From Saururus chinensis (lineage: Eukaryota; Streptophyta; Magnoliopsida; Piperales; Saururaceae): 64,000 nt of DNA. Positions 24,163 through 35,373 of this stretch are shown here, piece after piece (within the stretch, counting starts at the first letter, position 1; each line of letters starts with the position of its first letter). The position numbers and the translations under genes are program-made. Under the pieces are notes generated by a model, which saw only the letters and a list, made by a program, of their open reading frames with translations, ran no database searches and was not told the DNA's origin. The stretch covers positions 31,001 to 95,000 of the forward strand of contig CP141147.1 in assembly GCA_035235625.1 (NCBI GenBank). The letters are read 5' to 3'.

Positions 24163-25017
24163 GAACAAAATGGCGGAGCCGCCTTCGCGGCCAAGGCCAC
24201 CGGCTCGGCTAGCAGCTATCTCTTTTTTTTGTGTGTGCACTGGCCAACAGTTCGTCCGGTGGCAACTGTATGCTAGAGCTCAACTGGCATGAAGCCACCA
24301 CCAGACGAGGCTGGCCGGTTAGCATTGGCCGATCTACAGCTGGTAAGTGAAATCTGAAAATTAAACTCTATTTTTAACCAAATTACAGAACAATCATTAC
24401 TATTTATATAAATTACATATCACAAAGATCTAATTTTTATTCAATTCTAATTAATAATACTTTTATTAATTTTCAAACGAAGTCAATGACAATGATCCTA
24501 CCTTAATTGCCGATTGTTGTCGATCCACTGCCGTCATAGCCTTTCTGGAGCCTCGCCATTCCCCCATTATCTCCTCCAATTGGGCAAAAAGACCTCCCCA
24601 AATTATGCCTTAAGCATCCTTATTATAAGCATGGGGATTAGTATTCCTAATCCTCTTAGATGTTAGACAAATCTCCCTCAATTAGACCACCTAATTAGGT
24701 CTCTAAAAATTAATTTTGGAATTCTAATTAATCATGCCCACAAAAAGACTTAAATGGCCTAAATGCACGTTTAAATCGGGTAAAGAGCTCTGTACAATAT
24801 GTTTAACTTCGAACAATCGTATCTATCTCATCCGAACTCTGATTCGTGCGATCTTGGTGGTGTTTTGAAGCTCTTTCTGTCTACTTTCTAATTAAATTAG
24901 TTTCGATAACAAATTATGTCTATGAATGAATTTATTCTACTAAAAAGGTCAAAGGGTCAAACACCCTATTTTCCATGTATTTAATTTTTAAAACCTAGGA
25001 AAAATCCCGGATATTAC

Positions 25018-25932
25018 TTATAATTATGAAATATATATTTATTTTATATGTCTTTTTACCTTACTTGCTAGTATAGATTAGGTTAATTTTGGATTAATTA
25101 TAGTTTATTTAGATTAAGATAGATATTAATATTTTAGTTTAATTATTAATTAATTTTGGGAGTAATTAGTAGTTTAGGAATGCATTTAAATCAAGTTGGG
25201 ATTTTAATTATATTGTACATGTCTAAAATATGAAATTTTTTTGTTTTGTAGGTAAAGTGCATTTATTAAGGTGCTTGGACGATGTTTGGAATAATTTAAA
25301 GCACTCTTGACATACTTTAAAATGATTGGGACAACTTTTCGAAGTTATAAACAAGTTAGAAACTAATATGGACATGAAAGAAAAAGCTTAATGAACAAAG
25401 TAAAAAATTGGATAGGAATATGGACTATCCACTAAATAGGCTTAGCTTTCTAAACAGAAATTAGACACGAAACTAAACAGAACTATCCAAATTGTAGAAA
25501 CACTATAGCCGATCGAATGGGGTCCAAAGGTGATTGATCGGGTAAACGTGATTTTTGAGAAAAATATAGTTTATAAGCGATCGAACGGGAAGTGGAGATG
25601 TAGGATGCGAGTGGCCAGCTACTGGATGACCAGTCCTTCGCCTTTCCATTCTTCTCTTCCCCAAGTTCAACGAGGTATTGTAGTCACGGCTGCAAACTAG
25701 TTGGACATTCCTATTCACCACATAACCGTTAATAGTGAACAAAATTTTAAGGGAAAGAAGGGCCTACGGTTCGGGCCATAGGAGAGGGGCTCATTGCATT
25801 GTAGCCCTTCACCCTCACTTTTTTGACCCACCACTGAAAAGAAAAATAGGAGTTTTTAAAACTTACCAACAAAATAGACGAAGGAAAAGGAGGAAGGAAA
25901 GCATGGACACATGGGCTGCCAGACGGTAGTTC
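25018..25932. other. AT-rich single-copy-looking DNA between LTRs
   Basis: AT-rich DNA up to about 25.5 kb, then mixed sequence to the B7 insertion site. It is not repeated elsewhere in the window and has no recognisable coding sequence. Its last bases (CAGACGGTAGTTC) continue directly into ATTCTGTAGTGG at 27910 if B7 is removed, so it is the older host sequence. Confidence 0.6.
25928..25932 (+). repeat. Target-site duplication AGTTC, left copy of B7
   Basis: AGTTC directly before TGTCACGACTTGG, repeated exactly at 27905-27909. Confidence 0.85.
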
Positions 25933-27904
25933 TGTCACGACTTGGATTTTTAAAATCATTTTTTAATAGCACGAACGGTAAGTAGCAAATTTTTTTTTCT
26001 TTAAATACAAAACAAACCCTTCGATTATATATCCAGGTCATGATAACTGATTGTAGTGCACCTAAGGGCAATAAAGTAATTATCTAACATTGGATACGGT
26101 CCTCTCTACTCTCGGGTAAGTCTTTAACCTCTCAAAAGGTTTCAGTATCACATTGGCCTATTAATTCCATCCACACGAATACGACCAATCTGCACAAGGG
26201 TAATTTTGTCTTTTGTTCAAGGCTTCCCTGAACCTTGACAGGTTCAAAACTAATCCCAGGGGTACACCTTGACATTGTGAACCCGAGATAATTTTCTTTC
26301 CATTTAACGGAGTTGTAAACCCCTTGAACCGACCCCGGTTCAATTGACTGTCTTACTTTAACCCTAGGGGTAAACAGTCAAATATCTATTTACTGGGAAT
26401 CTTACCTAGCTTATGGCTTGGTCCAAATTTAGGATACTCACTGGAATCTCCCTGAGATTTTTCTCAATTTTTAAATCCACTTATAGGCGCCTGAACCGGA
26501 GGCCCTAAATTCGATCATTAATGATTTATTTTATGCTACACTCACAAGGGTAAATTAGTCATTTTAGAGGTTCTGGGATTTTTCCCTAGTCTGAAACTTG
26601 GTCGGGACCCTTGAAATACTTCTATGGATACTTGATAATTTTTACAAATTTTTTTCTAGTCTTTAAGCTAGTGAACCAAAACCGGTTCAATAACACATTT
26701 TTTTTAGACTAGACCGGATAGGGTTAGACCCATTCGGGTCCGGTCCTGGTCACGGGTCGCCTGACCCGAACAAGCGCCCTCTGACTCGCGATGCGCGGGA
26801 AGCCTCTGGCGGCGGCAGCTGGCCCGGAGGGGCAAGGCTAGGCCTCACCGGATCGCCACCCGTCGGCGATTCCGGTGGGCCTGGACTTGCCACCGCCCGG
26901 CCGTTGGCTGCGGCCAGAGATTCCTTTTTTTTTTCTTTTCTCTGAGTGCTGCAACCAGTTCGCCGCGCCACGGCGGCAGGCAGCCACGACCAGAAAAAGG
27001 AACAGGATCAACGGGGTCGCCGTCTTCAGGCGATTCCATGACCCTCGATCCCGCCTCCGGCCACGGTCTGCACCGCGCCGCCGCCTGACATTCTCCTTTT
27101 TTTTTAGTGGCCGAATCGCCATAGCTGCCGCGGCCATGGCCAGAACTGCTTGGACTGCCGTGGCAAAGACCAGGGCGGCCCCTCCATTGCCATAGTTCCG
27201 ACCGACGATCGAGTGGCTGGCCAACCGGCGACCGGTAAATTTACTCAACGGCTGAAATTAGAATTCACTGTTCCCTAATTACGGGAACAGTGACGGCAAC
27301 TCGTATAAATTATAAAATAAACAGTAAACTGCATAATTAATGTAACAATCATTCATAATTATTTAACGAAACTTTTATTAATCTTGATTCGAAAACAATC
27401 TAACCTTAATTGTCGGTTTGACGTCGATCCTCCGCCGCTGGAGCCAAAGCCTCCTTCACAGCCCTTTCCTCTTATCGGGCCCAAAAAGACCCCCTTCAAT
27501 GTGCCCTAAGAATGCCTTTCATAAACATGGGGATTAGGGTTCCTAATCCCCCTAGAATTTTTGTCAATCCTACTCACTTAGGTGCCCTAATTAGGTCTCT
27601 AACAATCAATTTCGGAACTATAATTAACCGGGCCTGCAAGATGGCTTAAACGGGCCAAAAACACGTCTAAATCGGGTCAACGGGTCTTATACGATTCGAA
27701 CAGTCGTATCTCCCTCATCCGAATCCCGATTCGTGTGTTCTTGGTGGTGTTTCGAAGCTCTTTCTATCTAATTTCTAACCACATAAGTTTCTGCAACAAA
27801 TTCTATTTAGGGAGGAAGTTATTCTACTAAGAAGGTCAAAGGGTCAAACACCCTATTTTCCACGTATTTAATTTTTAAAAGCTAGGAAAATTCGGGATAT
27901 TACA
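25933..27904 (+). mobile_element. Family B solo LTR B7, internally deleted
   Basis: Starts TGTCACGACTTGG, ends CGGGATATTACA and is flanked by a perfect AGTTC duplication. At about 26045 it jumps from the 5' region to sequence matching the middle of the family, so roughly 1.4 kb is missing compared with B5. The intact ends and duplication show that the deletion happened within an inserted LTR or that a deleted form transposed. GC-rich blocks lie at 26.75-27.2 kb. Confidence 0.85.
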
Positions 27905-27909
27905 AGTTC
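27905..27909 (+). repeat. Target-site duplication AGTTC, right copy of B7
   Basis: Exact match to 25928-25932. Confidence 0.85.
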
Positions 27910-28554
27910 ATTCTGTAGTGGCCCTCCTTTCCACCTTGCCTTCCTTTGGCAGCCAAGATCCATAGTCAGCCGGCCCCGGCGTGGCCACATAGGCTTTGAT
28001 TTTACAACCTGGTGTTTGGCATAGAGGAAGGATGTGATGGAGTAGCTACCTGAGAAGCTTGAAGCTATCTATTCGAAATGGCAATTACAATTGGGAATCA
28101 ACAACAGAAACAAAGAACCAGCTGGGAAATGAAAATATTCAATCCAAATTGCAAAGAAATTTATTATGTGTTTCCATTTTCTTCAATGTACGAAAATTAC
28201 AAACAAAATGTACTCGAAATGCATCAATTAATACAATTTATCAAATTGCACTTCGGATTATAGAATTCTAGAAAAATAGAGTAAAAATATTACATTATGA
28301 AATCCATAAAAAATGTAACGTTTGTCAAACAAATTATAGTTCTCTCTACCTTGAATCCACGAAGAAGATGAGATCTAAAAATAACTGGAAAAATAGCTTT
28401 GAAGAGCCTCTACAAAATTCGAATTTTAAATCACCAAAAAGTCCCCTCCAAATGGCTCCTTTCATCGATGCTCACATAAAAAGAAGAATTAGTAGAGTAC
28501 GAAAAACCAACTCGAGTAGGTTTTTCTCCAAGTACAACATATTCACTTCTGCAT
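27910..28554. other. Spacer without recognised gene
   Basis: Continuation of the host sequence interrupted by B7. Short open frames of 60-70 codons overlap each other and show no motif. Nothing further was recognised. Confidence 0.5.
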
Positions 28555-29095
28555 AGGGGTGTTCTCGAATAGAAATGGACACGGGTAGAGGGTTGTCCAT
28601 GTCCGTCCATGTCCGCCCTATTTCATATCATATTTTGTCTAAGTCCGTCTATTACGAACACGGACGGAGTTGGACAAATATTTCAACACCTAAATTTTTA
28701 TCCTAATTCAAATTTTTTAGTACTTTTGTAGCATGTTAAAACTGTCCTAACATGCTACATAAGTATTAAATTCTTGTTTTCAAGCTGTTAAATACTTATG
28801 TAGCATGTTAAGATTGTCCTAACATGCTATATAACTTTTGGATTTATATTTTCAAGCTGTTTAATACTTATATAGCATGTTAAGACTGCTTTAGTATGTT
28901 CCTAGATTCATTAATTATATTTTTTTTCTAATTATTAGCAATTACTATTATATTTATAAGAGTGTTAAGTAAGAGTAGCGGATGGACAAGGGTATGGGGG
29001 TATGTCCGCGTCCATGTCCGCCTGGGCCAAAAAAAAATTATCGAAATGGAGCGCGGACAGGGACACGGACAATGGACGTCTGCAAATCCTCTAAT
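28555..29095. mobile_element. Small non-autonomous inverted-repeat element
   Basis: The left part (28560-28615) and right part (28975-29080) both carry GGACACGG, GTCCATGTCCGCC and related words in opposite orientations, giving imperfect terminal inverted repeats. The centre holds three tandem AT-rich units of about 75 bases containing hairpins such as GTAGCATGTTA / TAACATGCTAC. Size, AT-rich core and inverted ends suggest a MITE or hAT-type non-autonomous transposon. The exact ends and target duplication were not resolved. Confidence 0.55.
28725..28895 (+). repeat. Tandem hairpin repeat
   Basis: GTAGCATGTTA and its complement TAACATGCTAC flank a nine-base loop near 28730-28762. The arrangement recurs, slightly changed, near 28800-28830, with half a unit near 28875. 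Each unit can fold into an 11-base-pair stem. Confidence 0.75.
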
Positions 29096-29562
29096 ATAAG
29101 CTAGGATTGACGGAAAAAAAGCACGAAGATTGTGCTGCTGTACTCGTTCCGCAGCAGCAACTCCCCCCTTGACTGGAAGGCCCATTTTCAGAAAATGCCC
29201 CAACTTCCAGTGAAGAACAGCCAGGCCCTTCACAAAAGCTTCAATGGAAAAAAGAAAACAAAAAGAAGGGGGAAAATGCTCTTCAGCCAAGCAGATTCAA
29301 GCAAACATCTAATGGAACAGAAGGTACTGCAACATTCAGCTTGGTGATGTAGAAACAGAAAAGAAAAAGCCATATTCATGGTTCAATTTTGTAACGGTCA
29401 AATATCAGGGGAAGAGAGGGACAGAGAAATACCGGAACCAAACCGTAGAATCGTTTCCTTGATTTAATGGCGGATTCTTTGCGCCATTTCCCATTATGAT
29501 CAAAGAGGACAACCCGATCTTGTAGCAATTCATTTCTTTGAATTGCGGAGGGACTCTGGTCG
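29096..29562. other. Region upstream of the MINDY-like fragment
   Basis: Mixed-composition DNA before the first recognisable start codon. It might hold the captured gene's promoter or 5' UTR. There is no clear TATA box and no conserved coding sequence. Confidence 0.35.
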
Positions 29563-29982
29563 ATGGATCAGGAAGATGAGAACCTGAAGATGGCGCTGAA
29601 GATGAGCCTATTGCGCCAGAACCAAACCGCAGGGGGTTAGCGAGGAGGAGGAGCGGGACGGTCGTCTCCGGAGGCAAGGAGCCGGCGGGAGCTTATGGCT
29701 GCAGCTGCCGAGTGGAGGATGACGGCGGTGGCGTCTCCGTCAAAGTCTCCGGCGGCTGTTCCGAAAAAGGCTGAAAAAGCGACGGGTTCCCCCTCGGTGG
29801 TATCTATGGGGGCTGGAGGCGGGAAGGATGCGGCTAGTTGGTCTGTGGAGGAAAGAAAAGGGTCGGGTGTCCTTAGGGAGGGACTGTCACTGGGGGAGGT
29901 GGATCAGCTGTTCTCGATGGTGTTCGGCACTAAGGTATCGAAGGACATTTTGTTCATAATGGGCAATTCTGTAAAGATATGA
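29563..29982 (+). pseudogene. MINDY/FAM188-type deubiquitinase, N-terminal exon fragment
   Basis: An ATG at 29563 opens a frame reading MDQEDENLKMALKMSLL, which looks like a ubiquitin-interacting motif (acidic cluster, then A-L-x-x-S). It is interrupted by one TAG at 29638-29640. The same frame continues through RRELMAAAAEWRM and a Lys/Ser/Pro-rich linker to VDQLFSMVFGTKVSKDIL, where the N-terminus of the MINDY-3/FAM188 catalytic domain normally begins. These enzymes are cysteine proteases that trim Lys48-linked ubiquitin chains. The catalytic Cys and His regions are absent and the frame ends at 29982 soon after the domain start. It is the first (5'-most) fragment of the plus-strand mosaic. 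Family assignment comes from the combined UIM and MVFG...VSKDIL patterns. It is not certain. Confidence 0.6.
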
Positions 29983-30397
29983 TGAAGAAACCAATAAATG
30001 TAGAATTTCACATGCAATTTTAATTAATTTCCTAGGTATGCAATTTTATTTTTTGCTAACATGGTCTATTGAGTGAGTTTGAGTGAAAATTTTGCTATTA
30101 ACTTTCATTTGCTTGGGTTACTAAGAAGGGGTTGTTTTCTCGTACTAATTGCCTTTTTTAAAAGAGTACTGCTAAGTTGCTGCAAATGTTTCGGCAGGAA
30201 TGAGAAGAACCAGTATTTCCATTTATTTTCTTCAAGTTATTTAAAATTTATTTGTTTCTTTTTTAATTTTGAGTAATATCGTCCTTTTAAAGGACAAAAT
30301 CCCCCTAAACTTTGAAAGAATGAAATCACCTTATGAAATAAAATTTAGCATCTAAATTGATACTTGAGATTCTTATTTTATCTGGATGAATGCGGCT

Positions 30398-31200
30398 GAT
30401 TACAGAACCATTTCTGATGATCTTAGGATGCTGCTAATGAGAGGATTTGATATCATTGGAGCACTGTGGCAGCGATACCAACTTGGATGAGAATGCTGCC
30501 AAAGCAGCTGTTGCATTGCAAAATGAGCAATTTCTGCGTTGGTGATGAGAATAATGGCAACATGATAGGTGCAACTGCTAATTTGACTACCAGTGATATT
30601 TTCTTTTTTATCTCTAAACCTGGAAAATCTGTGAAGCTAGCAGTTAGGGAAGTAATATATGAAGTTCACTTAGAAAAGCTTCTCTGGCAGCTTGGTTGCC
30701 TACTATGATGTGAGCTTTTGATAAAGTTGACCGGTTATATTCCAATGGGAAAGGAATTAGATAAGTCAGTTTCATTAGTTAACAGTAACCACACAGAAGT
30801 TCAAAACGATACTGTGTATTTACATTCTAATGCCTGTTGGTTACTGACACAGGTCATTGACTCGATTTTTATCAAAATCATCATTAATACTCATTAGCAG
30901 ATATTTTTGTTACAGTAGTATGAGTTTGCTTTTCAATTATATAATTAATGTAAATATGTCTCAGATGTGGAGCATATTTTCATGTTTGCAATTGATGCTG
31001 CTGCTGCTAAACTCAGAGATACAGTTGCTATATATATTGTTGAAGGGCCTGATCAATTGTTTAAAGCAGTATCCCAGCCAGTTGTTTTTCATTCTTCTGA
31101 CCTGGATTTCAACAAAAAGCAGTTAGACTTGAAACTTCAAGTGGGTAAAGCTGAATATTTTGATGCCAAGGCAACACCTGTGCCCACTCCTATCCAATGA
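30398..31200 (+). pseudogene. Ufm1-specific protease (UFSP) N-terminal-domain fragment
   Basis: Two exon remnants. The first (30398-30708) reads DDLRMLLMRGFDIIGAL, shifts frame to SDTNLDENAAKAAVAL, and shifts again to NNGNMIGATANLTTSDIFFF and a tail ending EKLLWQLGCLL. The second (about 30965-31200) reads VEHIFMFAIDAAAAKLRD through VVFHSSDLDFNKKQ. This matches the N-terminal domain of plant UFSP, the cysteine protease that matures and removes the ubiquitin-like modifier UFM1. The papain-like catalytic domain is missing. At least two frameshifts plus the truncation make it non-functional. It follows the deubiquitinase fragment in the same orientation, but the two come from different genes. Confidence 0.7.
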
Positions 31201-31882
31201 TTAAGCCTTTATTAACGCTTACGGTGATGGATGTAAGACCCTTGAGCATACTGATTCGCTTAGATGTTATATGTAACTGGAATCATTCAAATTGCACATA
31301 TTAATCTCCATGTTGTCCTTTCCTCCGATATAAGTAATATAGCGCCATTCTTGTTTCCTAGAACCTTTGCTTCTTCCCAGTAAAAATGAATCCTGTATAC
31401 AGATCTGTCTTGCTAGTAATCTACTTATGATGTAGCATTATGTCTCCCAATTTGTCAAAGTTTTGCTGGTTAGAGTGCAGATGCTATCCAAGTGACTGCC
31501 TTTAACAATCGCTCAAATGACTGCCTTTAGTTTTATTTATATATTTATAAAATGTACATATTTCTTCTAAATTTATTTTTATATATTTTTATCATGCCTA
31601 CTTATTTATGTAGTTAGATGACCATTTTATTATTTATATTTGTTTTGAGTTTTTATATATATTTGTTTGTTGCTATATTTGTGTATACTTGTTTAATATA
31701 TATTAGATTTCTAGTCCTAATTGGATTTGGCATGTGATGTCTATATAATTATGTCTTATGTATTCTTTGAGTCATACTATTTGGACCAAATGCCATTACT
31801 AAATTAGTTGTGCCAATTGATGATATATATATATCTCTAAATATATATATTTGGTTTAAATTACTGTTTTTTATGTCTACAG
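31201..31882. other. AT-rich intron-like sequence
   Basis: T-rich and TA-rich DNA with intron-like texture, ending in an acceptor-like TTTTATGTCTACAG at 31882. No coding sequence was recognised apart from the exon that follows. Confidence 0.5.
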
Positions 31883-31947
31883 GTGCTTGAACATATCGCA
31901 TTTATAAAGCAAGATCAATCAGTTACTATGAGGGAAAAAACAAATTA
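31883..31947 (+). pseudogene. Unidentified exon, copy 1
   Basis: After a good acceptor the sequence reads VLEHIAFIKQDQSVTM. Related exons occur at 35374, 47102 and 50150 (VLEHLGFMKQDQSV, VLDHLGFVKQDQSVLRH), each preceded by a polypyrimidine tract and AG. Repeated exon-like structure argues for real coding origin, but I do not recognise the family. Here it runs into the SRP68 purine-tract region. Confidence 0.5.
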
Positions 31948-32736
31948 AATGGAGAAAAAAGTACAAAATTTCTCATCATATGACTTATATGAGAAGAGAA
32001 AAAAAAGAAAAAAAGGAAAAAAAAAAGGAAAAAAAGAAAAAAAAAAAGGAAAAAAGAGAAAAAGGAAAAAATGAAAAAAAAAAATCTTGTTAGCGATGTT
32101 CTCCCAGCCCCTCTGCCTTATAATCTCATGGTGATTATGCTTGTCTTTTGTTTCTGGAGCTGTTGGAGTGAGGGTCCCAGTGCAGGCCAACATGTTCATT
32201 TAATCAGTAGATTGAAAAAAGCAAAGGGGCCACACTTTTTTCTCATTTGTATGCCATCAAAGGTGATTCCAGAACTTCCCTTGAAGTTGAGGTACCTTTA
32301 TTTTTGCATCAAGGTTTCCTTGCTAATGTGGTAGGAGCTTTTCAATTGGCCCAACATTAGGGAATGCTAAAGTATTGGCCCATTCATTATTTGAAATTGG
32401 GTCTGCTGTAAAACTGTGTTCATTTTTTGCTAGAATACAAAATTATGGTGTATAGTTTTATGCTTTAATTATGTTAATCATCATTTCTTTCATTTAGTTG
32501 CTCATTGTTATTAACTTTGAATACTTTGTTCTGAAATCTGCTTATCATGTCTTTACTAGTAGTGGATTTTTGGACTTAATTTATATTACTTATGTTTGTA
32601 AATGTTAATTTTTGGTCCTTTAATCTGTTTATGATAATACTTTATATGTGCAGGCATATGCCTCTTATATGAAAGGGATGTTGTTTGAGCAAGATATGGG
32701 CCGGGACATTGCATTGATGAATTTCAAGCATGCCAG
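31943..32736 (+). pseudogene. SRP68: SRP68 fragment, copy A (two exons)
   Basis: An intron part with the palindromic motif and purine tract leads to an exon at about 32158-32291 encoding EGPSAGQHVHLISRLKK. It then shifts frame; the conserved reading would be KWATLFS...CAIKGDSRTSLEAE. The next exon (32654-32736) is open and reads AYASYMKGMLFEQDMGRDIA through LMNFKHA. SRP68 is the large protein subunit of the cytosolic signal recognition particle and binds 7SL RNA together with SRP72. The acceptor before the first exon is mutated (TTTCTGG). Only this short central part of an approximately 600-residue protein is present. The copy then leads into the intron preceding the receptor-kinase fragment. 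Confidence 0.75.
31993..32083 (+). repeat. A/G-rich purine tract in SRP68 intron
   Basis: Runs of A separated by G or GG, beginning just after the near-palindrome TCATATGACTTATATGA. Equivalent tracts occur at 36272-36525, 43100-43258 and, inverted, 4808-4935. Confidence 0.85.
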
Positions 32737-33011
32737 GTATTGATCATTTAGTTTAATTACCAAAATTTTCATTATGATATTTATCAAAAAATTTTCATCT
32801 TTTAGTTCAGTCAACATTTAGAGAGCCAATCTGAGCCTTAGTTTCTTTATGAGGATGCCTTGACAATACTGAGTTTAACTTTTTGTTTGCTGCAGTTTAT
32901 TAAATACTTGGGTTCACAATGCTATCCTTGCATCTCATCCATTCCCTTTTCTTCTCTATTGCTTGCTCCCTACCCCACTTCCTTCCTCCACCCCCTAGCC
33001 TCCTCTTCTCT

Positions 33012-33447
33012 GCTCTGTTCTACCCTGCCCTGCTCTTCTCTACTCATCGGCCTCTTCCACCCTCTCCTCTGCCTTCTTTTCTCCCTCCTGCTCATCTGAT
33101 GCCTCTCTGCACCTCCTTTCCTTCTCTTCATTTTCCCTGCTTTTTCTCCCCCAATGTAATTAGTAATGTTTTTGTTCTCGGTTAATTCAATTTTAATAAC
33201 TTTTGCTCATTTTTTTTTTCGTTCTTATCCGCTCTGTTCTACCCTGCCCTGCTCTTCTCTACTCATCGGCCTCTTCCACCCTCTCCTCTGCCTTCTTTTC
33301 TCCCTCCTGCTCATCTGAAGCCTCTCTGCACCTCCTTTCCTTCTCTTCATTTTCCCTGCTTTTTCTCCCCCAATGTAATTAGTAATGTTTTGTTCTCGGT
33401 TAATTCAATTTTAATAACTTTTGCTCATTTTTTTTTTTCGTTCTTAC
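33012..33447 (+). repeat. 219-bp tandem duplication of pyrimidine-rich intron
   Basis: GCTCTGTTCTACCC starts at 33012 and again at 33231. The two units are nearly identical over about 217 bases (including CCCCCAATGTAATTAGTAATG). The homologous region at 47.66-47.88 kb has a single unit, so the duplication is recent in this copy. The lengthened C/T-rich frame here is not a gene. Confidence 0.85.
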
Positions 33448-34149
33448 AGTAGTGATGGATGATATAGGAATGCTAATGTTTTGGTTAGCAAGAGGAAAAT
33501 CATACATTAAGTATGGCTTATAATTTAATTTTTGGTAGATGGACTTTGATATTGTTGGACTTTTATTTATTGGTAGATGGACTTTTATATATGGGAGCTG
33601 CTGCTTTTCTGGGCCTCATTTACTTCCTTCTTATATATGGGAGCAGCCGCCTTTCTCAGCCTCATTTACTTCCTTCTGATGTTGGACCCATCACTTGCCG
33701 GTCAGCTTTTCTTCTTTCCTCTCTTCTTTTGTGTTTCCCCTTTTTTTTTTTCTGGTTGTATGAATGTACTGGAGCATGGGGGTCGTAGAGGAAAAAGACT
33801 GCCCTTTTCTATTGCTTTGAGTGACATTCTCTATTGGGCATTCCTTCTCTTTTTTCGTTTATCTCACTTTTTCATGTTTTTGGGATATGGGTCTTTGGTA
33901 TTGAGATGAAAATGTTTGAGCCTTGTGCTGTGTTTTGGGTTTGTTATTTTTTTTCTTAGTTTGGCAGTTTTAATGAGGTGGGTGGTTTATGTTGCACCAA
34001 CTTGCATGAGCTAGGTTGGTTCTATAGTTGCTTTCAGTGACTTTGTCTGGCTTTCACTTTCTTCAATTAAAAAGAAAAGTGAAACGATGGTATTAGTATT
34101 CTTCTTTAGGTAGTGCTAGAGGCTTGTAACATTGTTTGATGCTCCACTA

Positions 34150-34250
34150 CCTCTTTCCCATATTAATAGTTCTATTTAGTTTTTCCAAAATAAACCAATT
34201 TTAGTTCCTTTTAAAAAACTAAATGGAGCTATTAATGGGGACGAAGGGAG
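34150..34250 (+). mobile_element. Stowaway-like MITE, copy 1
   Basis: A 101-base element flanked by TA on both sides. The ends are inverted repeats: CCTCTTTCCCATATTAATAG against CTATTAATGGGGACGAAGGG. The GGGACGAAGGGAG end is typical of plant Stowaway (Tc1/mariner-related) MITEs. It lies in the intron-like DNA upstream of the SPARK exon. The same element at the same relative position in the 48.5-kb copy shows that it was there before duplication. Confidence 0.75.
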
Positions 34251-34537
34251 TATGTGAGATTGTTGTTTTGCTATCCACTAATCCTTGGAGACAATGTCTG
34301 ATTCTCCTTCCATCTTTATTCTTTATTCTGTGATCAAGTTACTGGGCAGACTCATTCAGACCTTTACTCATTTTAAGCAAACCTCAAGCCCCCTTATTAA
34401 TGGTAGACTTCAACTTGCATGAGGTGCACTCCTAGTCTCCATTGTGAATTTTTAGCATTAAGAAACCCTTGTCATTTTCTATTAAAGTAATTATTTAATT
34501 TAGTTAGCTATTAACTCTGGGTGTTCTTTTTTGGCAG

Positions 34538-35092
34538 AATGTACCCTGGACATGAGTGGGTCTAATTATACAATGCGTCTTCGATATGTTCTAACCAAGC
34601 AGATCAAGGAAAGTACACAGGAAGCCTTGGTGTTCCTTCTGAGTTATCTGAGACTTGCCTTACGGCTGTCTTAGAACCTTTAAAATTTTATGGAATTAGT
34701 CCTAATGCAACTTTCTTTTGTGGACTTGGAACAAAAATTCCTGTGACATATCATTGCAAAGGCAGAACATCTTTTGCTCAAATGTTGCAAACTCTAAAAT
34801 TTGAAGAAGTCATGGAAAATTGCCAAATACCATCTCCATCCCAGGAGAGTTGTAGGCGGTGTTTAAATGCTGGTGTTTCATATCTTCATGATCTCATTGG
34901 AGCACAAGAAAATACTACACTTAATACTTGCTGGGATGCAAATTTTGTTGCACTTACAAGCTGTCAACGTAATTCATCAACATTGAAATGGCATCTTGTT
35001 TCTTTGGAATTCAAGGACTTAATTCTTGTCCAGGTACTGCTAGATTCTTGCGTTATAAATTTTTTGGTGTTGTGTTTTTTGTGGGGTGTAAT
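34538..35092 (+). pseudogene. SPARK-domain receptor-like kinase ectodomain, copy 1
   Basis: After a TTTTTTGGCAG acceptor the sequence reads ECTLDMSGSNY, loses one base, then continues as LGVPSELSETC, GISPNATFFCGLGTKIPV, CRRCLNAGVSYLHDLIGAQ and a conserved Cys-rich tail. A further frameshift follows, after which MASCFFGIQGLN is read. This is the SPARK extracellular domain of plant receptor-like kinases related to Arabidopsis At1g49730 and At3g19300, where paired cysteines stabilise the apoplastic fold. About 19 residues between the ADQG region and the GVPSEL region, including the usual Cys-Cys pair, are missing. There is no transmembrane segment or kinase domain. It is a two-frameshift relic. 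Confidence 0.8.
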
Positions 35093-35373
35093 AACTCAAT
35101 CTCTTTAGCCTTTTGTTTTGACTTATTTCCTCATATAAATTCTTTTAATCATTTACTGTTTGTCGTGTGTTAATTAATTTGTTAATTTGTCATCACAAGG
35201 ATTAGCTTATCCAATTTCAATGTGTTCATCTAGTACACATTGGGTTGGATCCAACCTGTATGGTGACCATTATGGATGACTCACTTTGTCTTTGAGGCTG
35301 CATTTGAAAATGAAAATGAGCTAATTACAATAAAAATATTTTTGATTTAAATTTCTGATTCTTATATCTATAG

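Larger units (their letters stand above)
13644..25017 (+). mobile_element. Family B LTR split into B3 and B6 by two younger LTRs
   Basis: B3 (13644-15122) is the middle part of a family B LTR and stops at GGACCGAACCGAGTC. B6 (from about 23995 to 25017) begins GCCAACCCATTC and ends CCCGGATATTAC. Removing B4 and B5 joins the two as GAGTC-GGGTTGGGTTA-GCCAACCC, the same order as the continuous stretch near 26.7 kb in B7 (AGGGTTAGACCCATTC). They are therefore two halves of one LTR. Its 5' part is absent. Confidence 0.75.

Noticed and set aside
26750..27248. Overlapping frames of 64-136 codons on both strands
   Set aside because: GC-rich block of LTR B7, not conserved in other copies.
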